Shown here: one piece after another, positions 39,632 through 46,029 of the stretch | How positions within the stretch are numbered: the first letter of the stretch is position 1 | How the letters are laid out: each line of letters starts with the position of its first letter | DNA from: Deinococcus aquatilis DSM 23025 | Lineage (GTDB): Bacteria > Deinococcota > Deinococci > Deinococcales > Deinococcaceae | Length of the DNA: 46,029 nucleotides | Reading direction: 5' to 3' | Assembly (NCBI RefSeq): GCF_000378445.1 | Contig: NZ_KB899734.1 | Span: forward strand, 1-46,029 | Made by a program: the position numbers and the translations under genes | Notes under the pieces: generated by a model | What the model saw: the letters and a program-made list of their open reading frames with translations, nothing else | The model's database searches: none | Told to the model about the DNA's origin: nothing

Positions 39632-40337
39632 GATCCCCTGCTGTCCAACCACATCCAGACTGCTGAAGCCACAAAGAATCTGCTCTCTGTGGATTGCGCC
39701 TGATATGTATTGGGATTAAGCCCCGTGTCTAGAGCGATGACGCTCTGGACATATAATTGCTGGCTGCTCTCATTTGAGATGAGGTGTCTGTGCAGAGGTT
39801 GCAGGTGGAGCAGAGAGGTATGACAGCAGTTGGGCTGAACTTGAAAGGCATTCCAACCCTGTAGATCTGACTCTCATGGCACGGCCCTCCCAGCGGCATA
39901 AAAGCAGCTTGCACAGAATCTCCATACATTTCCCCTCTAGACAAATATGGAGGGATGCACTTTACATGCCTTTCAAAAAAATTACCATGCTGTCAATAAA
40001 CATTATCTGACTGCTCAGCCTCAACCAGTAGACATCGGTTGCCGCATGAGACCATGCAAATTTTCATCGTTCAGAACGGCCTTCAACCTTCCAGAGGGGC
40101 GCGTTGATTGGAAATTTTGACCATCACTTCCGAGAAGAGAGGATTGCGTTTTTGTGAAGGCCACAGAATCCGTCCTACGTTAAATCAAATCCTCATATAA
40201 CCTTTGGGTACGTTCAGAGAGAGATTTATTGGCTTTGGCTGGTGCAAACAAGCTCTTTACACACAACTCCACTCGAAAAGGGGGCTTTACAACGTATAGG
40301 CCAAACGTCCATACTGAATCCCCGGAGGATTACCGAG
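39632..40337. other. 700-base AT-rich spacer
   Basis: No gene is recognised. AT content is clearly higher than in flanking genes. It holds a terminator-like hairpin AGAGCG-ATGA-CGCTCT (39731-39746) and an inverted repeat CTCCATA/TATGGAG (39920-39926 and 39946-39952). The last 150 bases probably contain the promoter and leader of the 40338 gene (CATATAAC near 40193 is one -10 candidate). A small RNA cannot be excluded. Confidence 0.4.
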
Positions 40338-40769
40338 ATGACTTACAAGAAACTCAGCGAGCAGATTCATGAGCTCAGCAATCCACAGCGCAGCGACTCC
40401 TTTGTAAAACTCTTCCGCGATGCTGTACGTCAGGGCAAATTTGATGCCACGTATATGCCTGAACGCTTCACCATGCCCAAACAATTTAGCCGCCGTGGTG
40501 CAGAAGGTACCTACCAACGCGACGCCAAAGAGATGTTGTTTGAAATCACGCCTGATTTTGAAGCCTGGTTCGACCAGACCAACCGTGATCTGGCTGCTGC
40601 ACGCAAAGGCGGCAATATCAAGCCCAGCGTGGAAGCGATTGAATCCGGTCTGGTGGACTTTAAGAAAATGGCCGAAGAAACCCGCAAGAAAATGCAGGCC
40701 AGCTATGAAAAAGGTCAGGCTCTGGGTAACAGCCGGGCCAAGGGCAGCAAGGGCGGCAAGCGCAAGTAA
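40338..40769 (+). CDS. Orphan protein with a lysine-rich tail
   Basis: A 143-residue soluble protein that I do not recognise. It is mostly helical and charged, with an aromatic-rich middle (MLFEITPDFEAWFDQTNRDL) and a basic C-terminus AKGSKGGKRK, reminiscent of tails that bind nucleic acid. A good ribosome site CCGGAGG lies upstream of ATG 40338. The long AT-rich leader region and a strong terminator suggest a highly expressed single gene. A role in nucleoid or RNA binding is a guess based on the tail. Confidence 0.65.
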   Translation: MTYKKLSEQIHELSNPQRSDSFVKLFRDAVRQGKFDATYMPERFTMPKQFSRRGAEGTYQRDAKEMLFEITPDFEAWFDQTNRDLAAARKGGNIKPSVEAIESGLVDFKKMAEETRKKMQASYEKGQALGNSRAKGSKGGKRK

Positions 40770-40802
40770 GCCTCACGGCTGTTCAATTATTTAATTTTAC
40801 TG

Positions 40803-40835
40803 ACAGGGTGGACGCTAAAAGAGCATCCACCCTGT
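40803..40835 (+). terminator. Terminator of the 40338 gene
   Basis: ACAGGGTGGA (40803-40812) and TCCACCCTGT (40826-40835) form a perfect 10-base-pair stem, then TTGCGTTG; A- and T-rich stretches flank it on both sides. Confidence 0.85.
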
Positions 40836-40937
40836 TTGCGTTGTCTATTGGCAGAACACAGGTGACTGGCGGCATTTTGGCATCGTATCCGTTTTGCCCC
40901 TTTCCTCTGGTGTCAGGGGCGCGTATCCTGCCTGACA

Positions 40938-41651
40938 ATGATGGCCGTGTCTGACGCTCCTGCCCTTTCCTCTTCTGCCCGCCGAGGCCTCTTGATCGTC
41001 ATGACGGGCGCGTCAGGCGTGGGCAAGGGTACACTCCGCGAACGCTGGCTGGACGGCCAGGACGTGTTCTATTCCACCTCATGGACGACCCGCACCGCCC
41101 GCCCCGGCGAGCAGGACGGCGTGGATTATGTGTTCGTCACGCCTGAAGCCTTTGAAGCCAAAGCCGCTGCCAACGGCTTTTTGGAGCATGCCGCTTTTGT
41201 GGGCAACCGCTACGGCACGCCCATAGAACCTATTGAAACGGCCCTGAGCCGTGGCCAGGACGTGGTGCTGGAAATTGAGGTAGAAGGGGCCATGCAGGTT
41301 CAGGCCCGTGCGGGCGAGGAAGCCATTCTGGTGTTCATCATGCCGCCGAGCCTGACCGAACTGCGCCGCCGTCTGGAAGGCCGGGCCACCGAGACGCCTG
41401 AACGCATAGAAAAACGCCTGCTGCGTGCCCGTGAGGAAATCACGCAGGCGCACGCCTTCCGCTACGTGATCGTGAACGACGACCTGAACCGCGCCCTGCA
41501 CGAATTGCAGGCCGTACAACGCTTCGAGCGGGCGCGGCAAATTCCCGAAGAACACTGGACCCCCGAAGACCGCGCCGCGCAGGAATTGGCCGTTTCGGTG
41601 CGGAGCGACGGCCTGAGCGCCGCCGATCTGGAACAGGTCGTAAACAGCTAA
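40938..41651 (+). CDS. gmk: Guanylate kinase
   Basis: Gmk makes GDP from GMP and ATP. The 237-residue protein has the P-loop [16 protein letters not shown], the GMP-binding [19 protein letters not shown] and [12 protein letters not shown], and [13 protein letters not shown]. The N-terminus is about 20 residues longer than usual. TATCCT ends eight bases before ATG 40938, so the mRNA may be leaderless; an alternative ATG at 40941 is in the same frame. The macrodomain gene begins 11 bases after its stop. Confidence 0.95.
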   Translation: MMAVSDAPALSSSARRGLLIVMTGASGVGKGTLRERWLDGQDVFYSTSWTTRTARPGEQDGVDYVFVTPEAFEAKAAANGFLEHAAFVGNRYGTPIEPIETALSRGQDVVLEIEVEGAMQVQARAGEEAILVFIMPPSLTELRRRLEGRATETPERIEKRLLRAREEITQAHAFRYVIVNDDLNRALHELQAVQRFERARQIPEEHWTPEDRAAQELAVSVRSDGLSAADLEQVVNS

Positions 41652-41661
41652 AGGAGGACTG

Positions 41662-42195
41662 ATGCCGCTAGAACTGGTACAGGGCGATATTGCCGCGCAG
41701 ACCACCTGCGCTGTGGTGACGGCTGCCAACAAGGAACTGATGGGCGGCGGGGGCGTGGACGGCGTGATTCACCGCGCCGCAGGGCCAGAGTTGTTGCGGG
41801 CAATTCGGCCACTGGGCGGCACACCCACAGGCACCGCCGTCATTACCCCCGCCTTCGGATTGGCGCAGCAGGGCGTGAAATACGTCATTCATGCGGTTGG
41901 CCCCATCTGGCGCGGCGGGCAGTCGGGAGAGGCTGAACTGTTGGCCGGAGCCTATTGCCACAGCCTGCGCCTGGCACTGGAACACGGCTGCGGCAGCGTG
42001 GCGTTTCCTTCGATCAGTACGGGCGTGTACGGCTACCCGGTTGAAAAAGCCGCGCCTGTGGCCCTCGCCGCCATTGCCGAAGTGTTGGCGAAACGTCCAG
42101 ACCTGAGGGTGCGCTTGGTGCTGTATGACGTGGGGAATCTTCATGTGTTTCAGCGGGCGTGGGAGAAGTTCGCCGCCCAGAATCCGAATGCATAG
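41662..42195 (+). CDS. Macrodomain protein (ADP-ribose hydrolase-like)
   Basis: A 177-residue single macrodomain. It has [27 protein letters not shown], the family's NxxLxGGGGVDGAIH loop with the catalytic asparagine and the glycine run that hold ADP-ribose, and [20 protein letters not shown] for the distal ribose. These traits match the MacroD type that removes ADP-ribose from proteins or from O-acetyl-ADP-ribose. AAAGGAGG precedes ATG 41662. It is co-transcribed with gmk. Confidence 0.95.
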   Translation: MPLELVQGDIAAQTTCAVVTAANKELMGGGGVDGVIHRAAGPELLRAIRPLGGTPTGTAVITPAFGLAQQGVKYVIHAVGPIWRGGQSGEAELLAGAYCHSLRLALEHGCGSVAFPSISTGVYGYPVEKAAPVALAAIAEVLAKRPDLRVRLVLYDVGNLHVFQRAWEKFAAQNPNA

Positions 42196-42196
42196 C

Positions 42197-42259
42197 TTGA
42201 CTGGCCCTGCATACCGCGCTATATTCTTTTCAACACCGTCCGAGAGGGCGGCTTTTTTT
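42197..42259 (+). promoter_or_regulatory. Promoter-hairpin module C
   Basis: TTGACT (42197-42202) starts one base after the macrodomain stop. A 17-base spacer with CTGCAT at its positions 5 to 10 leads to TATATT (42220-42225); ten bases later CCGTCC-GAGA-GGGCGG (42236-42251) and a run of seven T follow. It could serve as terminator of gmk-macro, but the strong promoter inside shows another role. The transcript would be about 28 bases. Confidence 0.8.
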
Positions 42260-42451
42260 GCTGTTCACATCTAGGCTCTCCGCTCTGGCTGGACGCCCTG
42301 AACGAACGTTGAAGAGTCAGATCTCTGGCATCTGGAGCTTCTGGGCACATACCTCAAGATCGGCACCGAGATGATTTCAAGAACGCCGTTCCAGACGTCA
42401 AAAACTTGCCCTTTATCGTTGGATCAGATTGGTGATTTTCCGCCCGTTTTG

Positions 42452-42468
42452 TTATGCTAAAAACATAA
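42452..42468. promoter_or_regulatory. RDRM-like palindrome upstream of the DinD-like gene
   Basis: TTATGCTAAAAACATAA has the perfect outer arms TTATG and CATAA at the RDRM spacing (17 bases) but a different centre, matching TTATGTCATTGACATAA at 12 of 17 positions. It overlaps the -35 region of the leaderless promoter that follows, as expected of a DdrO operator. Confidence 0.6.
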
Positions 42469-42475
42469 TCTATGC

Positions 42476-42481
42476 TAATAT
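42476..42481 (+). promoter_or_regulatory. Leaderless -10 box TAATAT
   Basis: TAATAT ends six bases before ATG 42488; the matching -35 region falls inside the RDRM-like palindrome. The 42260-42451 stretch before it holds no gene. Confidence 0.6.
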
Positions 42482-42487
42482 ATACGT

Positions 42488-43189
<702 letters not shown>

Positions 43190-43201
43190 TCCGTTCAATC
43201 C

Positions 43202-43240
43202 AGAAGGCAGACCAAGAAGTCTAATTGGCCTGCCTTCTTT
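43202..43240 (+). terminator. Terminator of the DinD-like gene
   Basis: AGAAGGCAG (43202-43210) and CTGCCTTCT (43230-43238) with an inner partial stem, followed by TTC. Confidence 0.8.
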
Positions 43241-43312
43241 CATTGGGCTTTATCCGGGCATACCAGCCCACTTCCGCCATCTCTCATGCACTCAGCCGCT
43301 AGAATGCCGCCT

Positions 43313-44365
43313 GTGCCGTCTCTGTTGCCCCGTTCTGTTTTTCGTGAGGTGTTGGGGTGGTACGGCGCGGGCCTCGCCCTGTTCCTGATTTTGCAGATGA
43401 CCGATGCCCTGAGCACCACCGTGGGCCGGTTGCTGACCTACAACGCCAGTTTTGGGCAGGCGGCGGGCGCATTTGCTGGATATTTGCCGACGCTGCTGAA
43501 CCGGGCTTTGGTGCTGGCCGTGCCTTTTGCCGTGCTGCTGGCCTTCTCACGGATGCAAAAAGACAGCGAGATTAAAGCCATGTTCGCGGCGGGTGTGCGG
43601 CCCCTGAGTCTGGTGTGGCCGCTGGTGCTGCCCTTTGCCGTGGTGGGAGCGCTGGCCTTTGTGAACGCCGGATACGTGGTTCCCGCCGGACTGGACCGCT
43701 GGGACAACGCCTGGTACAAGATTTACGGCATGCTTCCGCCGCAGCCCACACAGGAAAAGTACACCTATGCCGAACCCGGTGCGCTGTACTACGCCGGACG
43801 GGTTCGCAACGATGCAGGCAGCACGGTGGCGCAACTTCAGGGCGTGATGGTGCAGCGGGGCGATGAAACCATCACCGCGCCAAGCGGCACCTGGGACACC
43901 ACCGCCAAAACATGGACGCTGACGGGCGCGTGGATCGTGCGGCCCGGACAGAATCCACAGGCACAGACCAAGCCCATCACTGTGCCGGAAGCCGATACTT
44001 TGGCCCCGCCGCCGCCCGAAGCCAAAAAGGTCAGTACCCCGGCCCTCCGTGCACAGTTGGCACAGGGCAATGACCGCCTGACGCCCACGCAACGCCGCGA
44101 CATCCAGTTTCAGCTCGCCTCCCGTTTGGCCGATCCGGTCACGCCGATTGTGTTTGCGCTGGCCGCTGGAGCTTTGGGCCTTTTGATCCGCAACCGCGCC
44201 GCTGCCTTTGCCACCGTCTTGGTCTTCATCGTCAGCTTTTATGTGCTGTGGACCACCGTGCCGCAACTGGCCCGCGCCGGAGCCATCGACCCCAATCTGG
44301 CGGCGTGGATTCCCAATCTGGTGTTTCTGGTTGTGGCGGGCGTGCTGGCGTGGCGGCTCCGGTGA
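43313..44365 (+). CDS. lptF: LptF/LptG-family permease (first of pair)
   Basis: A 350-residue inner-membrane protein of the YjgP/YjgQ family. Six membrane segments arranged three plus three surround a periplasmic beta-rich domain (about residues 125-250). Family features are ALVLAVPFAVLLAFSRMQKDSEIKAMFAAGV, whose cytoplasmic coupling helix binds the ATPase LptB. The LptBFG complex pulls lipid out of the inner membrane. GTG 43313 was chosen because TAGAAT (43300-43305) ends seven bases before it; ATG 43304 and 43286 are alternatives. The next gene overlaps by four bases. Confidence 0.85.
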   Translation: MPSLLPRSVFREVLGWYGAGLALFLILQMTDALSTTVGRLLTYNASFGQAAGAFAGYLPTLLNRALVLAVPFAVLLAFSRMQKDSEIKAMFAAGVRPLSLVWPLVLPFAVVGALAFVNAGYVVPAGLDRWDNAWYKIYGMLPPQPTQEKYTYAEPGALYYAGRVRNDAGSTVAQLQGVMVQRGDETITAPSGTWDTTAKTWTLTGAWIVRPGQNPQAQTKPITVPEADTLAPPPPEAKKVSTPALRAQLAQGNDRLTPTQRRDIQFQLASRLADPVTPIVFALAAGALGLLIRNRAAAFATVLVFIVSFYVLWTTVPQLARAGAIDPNLAAWIPNLVFLVVAGVLAWRLR

Positions 44366-45471
44366 TAGGACTCAAGCGGTTCGAGCGGTATGTTCTGGAG
44401 GAAATCCTGCCGCCGCTGGTGGGCGCGTTGGTGGTGGTTATTGTGCTGCTGGTGCTGGCCGCGCTGGAAGATGCCATTGCGCCGCTGCTGGCAAAGGGAG
44501 CCAATCCGCTGTTGGTGGCCCGCCTGCTGGCCCTGAACGTGCCGGAAGCCGTGGCACGGGCGCTGCCGATTGCCCTGATGTTCGCCACCTTGCAGGGATT
44601 GTCGCGCCTCGCCTCGGATTCGGAAATCAAGGCGGCGCTGTCGGCGGGCATTCCAGCTTCCCGGCTGTTCCGGCCCGTGCTGGCGCTGGCAGCGGGCGTA
44701 ACTGTGCTGTCGTTTGTGGTGGCTGAAACGCTGGTGCCGCGTGCCAAGGTGCAGGCCCAGACCGTGCAGCGCGAAATCGTGTTCGACAATCCCCGCGTGA
44801 TCGGGCTGGGAGAGGTGGGCAAGGACAGCCTCGTGCTGCGCGACGCCCTGAACCGCGCCATCAGCATCGGCAGCGTGCAGGCGGGCGGAGAACTGCGCGA
44901 CCTGCGAATCGTGACCATGCAGATCGGTCAACCCCCGCGTGAGGTCATCACCGCCCGCACAGGCCGCCTGAAACCCGGCAGCAACGTGCTCGAGCTGGAA
45001 AACGGCCAACGCATCACCTATCAGGATGCGCGGCCCGTGACCGTGCTGACCTTTGAAAAAGGCACGCTGCCCGTGCAGGACGTTCAGGCCAGCTTTGAAG
45101 ACAACGGCGGGCAGCTCAAGCCCATCTATCTGCCCCTGCCCGACCTGCTGGCGCGTACCCAGACCTACCGCGCCCAGAATATCCGCGCCCCCGCCGAATT
45201 TACTGCTCTGCACCGCAAATTTGCCGAACCGCTGGCAGCTTTAGCCCTCGCCTTTTTTGCTGTCAGCCTCGCTGTGTACACCTTCCGCAGTGGCCTGAAC
45301 GTGGGGCTGGTGTGGGCGCTGCTGCTCAGCTTTGCCTACTACGCCACCTGGAGCGTCTTCCGCGTGATGGGCGAAAACGGAGCCGTGCCGCCCCTGCTGG
45401 CCGCCTATGCCCCCGATCTGATCGCCGTATTTGCGGGGCTGGTGCTGCTACGGATGGCGGGACGGCGCTGA
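44362..45471 (+). CDS. lptG: LptF/LptG-family permease (second of pair)
   Basis: A 369-residue paralogue of the preceding gene with the same topology. It has LKRFERYVLEEILPPLVGALVVVIVLLVL at the start, ALPIALMFATLQGLSRLASDSEIKAALSAGI with the coupling helix and LAALALAFFAVSLAVYTFRSG near the end. The start is GTG 44362, in the GTGA overlap with the stop of the first gene, so translation is coupled. The two form the membrane part of an Lpt-like exporter together with the LptC- and LptA-like proteins at 15977-18655. No LptB ATPase is seen here. Confidence 0.86.
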   Translation: MIGLKRFERYVLEEILPPLVGALVVVIVLLVLAALEDAIAPLLAKGANPLLVARLLALNVPEAVARALPIALMFATLQGLSRLASDSEIKAALSAGIPASRLFRPVLALAAGVTVLSFVVAETLVPRAKVQAQTVQREIVFDNPRVIGLGEVGKDSLVLRDALNRAISIGSVQAGGELRDLRIVTMQIGQPPREVITARTGRLKPGSNVLELENGQRITYQDARPVTVLTFEKGTLPVQDVQASFEDNGGQLKPIYLPLPDLLARTQTYRAQNIRAPAEFTALHRKFAEPLAALALAFFAVSLAVYTFRSGLNVGLVWALLLSFAYYATWSVFRVMGENGAVPPLLAAYAPDLIAVFAGLVLLRMAGRR

Positions 45472-45558
45472 ACCAGAAACCATATTGTAAAATTTATGTC
45501 TATACGAATGCTCGTATTAGCCTCGCTTACAGTAACAGTCCGATAGGCTACTTAAAGT

Positions 45559-45750
45559 ATGAAAAAAATCACTCTTGGACTGTTGGTTCTTGCCCCTCTC
45601 GCTCTCGCGTCCTGCGACATGTTCAAGGCTCCTGAAGCGAAAAACTTGGATGGAACCGTGGTGGAAGGCAAGCTCACCTTGGACGCAGCAGGTAAGATAA
45701 GCGTCACTCCTAGTGCTTGGACAGGCGGAGCAGGACAAGTCATTCTTGAG
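45559..45750 (+). pseudogene. Lipoprotein gene interrupted by an insertion sequence
   Basis: The start is a clear lipoprotein: MKKITLGLLVLAPLALASCD, with lipobox LASC at residue 19, and then KNLDGTVVEGKLTLDAAGKISVTPSAWTGGAGQ. After about residue 62 the frame enters DNA that belongs to the IS element (IIRKLVTVARRGRLAS, stop at 45810). The remainder of the gene is likely beyond the IS, outside the window. The native family is not recognised. The mRNA may start at a TAAAGT-like box immediately before the ATG, but this is uncertain. Confidence 0.7.
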
Positions 45751-46029
45751 GGTTTAGAGATCATCCGGAAATTGGTTACGGTAGCGAGGCGAGGACGACT
45801 GGCATCCTGAATGAATGCGGTTGACGGACGAGCAATGGGCCATCCTCGCCCCCCTCCTTCCTCCCCCTCAGAAGCAGACCCGCCGCGGACGTCCGCGGCG
45901 GGGTGACCAAGAGCTGCTTGAAGGCATCCTATGGGTGTTGCGTACTGGTGCGCAGTGGGCGCAACTCCCCCGGCCGGACTATCCGCCCAAATCCACCTGT
46001 TTCGAGCGTTTTCAAGAGTGGAATGAGCG
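45750..46029 (+). mobile_element. IS5-family insertion sequence, left end (partial)
   Basis: The transposase reading frame starts at 45815, so the left end must lie upstream of it, most likely between 45740 and 45775 (GAGGGTTTAGAGATCATCC and following bases are the probable end region). The right end is outside the window, so inverted repeats and target duplication cannot be checked. It cuts the lipoprotein gene. Confidence 0.7.
45815..46029 (+). CDS. IS5-family transposase, N-terminal part
   Basis: The incomplete frame reads MRLTDEQWAILAPLLPPP, then QKQTRRGRPRRGDQELLEGI, LWVLRTGAQWAQLPRPDYPP and KSTCFERFQEW. This is the N-terminal DUF4096 domain of IS5-family (IS427-like) transposases, which often come as two overlapping frames with the DDE domain in the second. 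About 72 residues are visible. Whether the element is intact cannot be told. Confidence 0.92.
   Translation, partial: MRLTDEQWAILAPLLPPPQKQTRRGRPRRGDQELLEGILWVLRTGAQWAQLPRPDYPPKSTCFERFQEWNE

Noticed and set aside
45493..45510. TTATGTC near 45496 as an RDRM upstream of the lipoprotein gene
   Set aside because: Only the left half matches; the right arm CATAA is missing at the required distance.

Overview
The window looks like chromosomal DNA of a Deinococcus species. The support is a two-OB-fold single-stranded DNA-binding protein inside a rpsF-ssb-rpsR-rplI cluster, a radiation/desiccation response motif (RDRM) on the ssb promoter, high GC genes with frequent leaderless promoters (a -10 box 6 to 8 bases before the start codon), and envelope genes typical of the phylum. 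No database search was possible. Family names rest on motifs read by eye.

Layout. 1-650: 5' end of a 16S rRNA gene on the minus strand with its promoter. 652-4700: prfB with its programmed frameshift, an orphan Ser/Thr kinase, and a minus-strand DinB-GNAT pair. 4750-7045: rpsF, ssb, rpsR, rplI, with the DNA-damage-type promoter inserted before ssb. 7149-9977: a frameshifted secreted dienelactone hydrolase and rny (RNase Y). 10098-11483: a promoter-hairpin module, two small leader ORFs and a CorA-type transporter. 11492-15950: a lipoprotein, a DEDDh exonuclease, a repeat-rich spacer, a VOC protein, a beta-CASP nuclease and a universal stress protein. 15977-18655: a minus-strand LptC/LptA-like operon whose LptF/LptG-like partners lie at 43313-45471. 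18746-23885: a long palindromic repeat, tatD, a glutaryl-CoA dehydrogenase-like gene, a second CorA, a fluoride channel and xseA. 23950-24534: an AT-rich orphan gene, probably acquired. 24583-29801: sulfurtransferase, ferredoxin, nucleotidyltransferase, a two-component system and a DUF1232 protein. 29875-34070: rplU-rpmA-obg, a cyclophilin and cmk. 34142-38045: a second palindromic repeat, a pair of M16 peptidases (one without its zinc motif) and an M23 peptidase. 38075-45471: a fused siroheme-decarboxylase-like protein, a lone RAM domain, a lysine-tailed orphan, gmk, a macrodomain, a DinD-like gene under an RDRM-like palindrome, and the LptF/LptG pair. 45559-end: a lipoprotein gene cut by an IS5-family element that runs off the window.

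Three observations stand out. First, three copies of a compact module join a strong promoter (TTGAC[T/G], 17-base spacer carrying CTGCAT at a fixed position, -10 box) to an almost identical hairpin and U-tract 10 to 25 bases downstream. These would make tiny RNAs or act as attenuators. Second, a DinD-like gene has a palindrome with perfect RDRM arms overlapping a leaderless promoter, which suggests a new member of the damage regulon. Third, the first CorA-type gene is preceded by two overlapping leader ORFs with strong ribosome sites, the second overlapping the corA start, an architecture like that of leader-peptide-controlled magnesium transporters.
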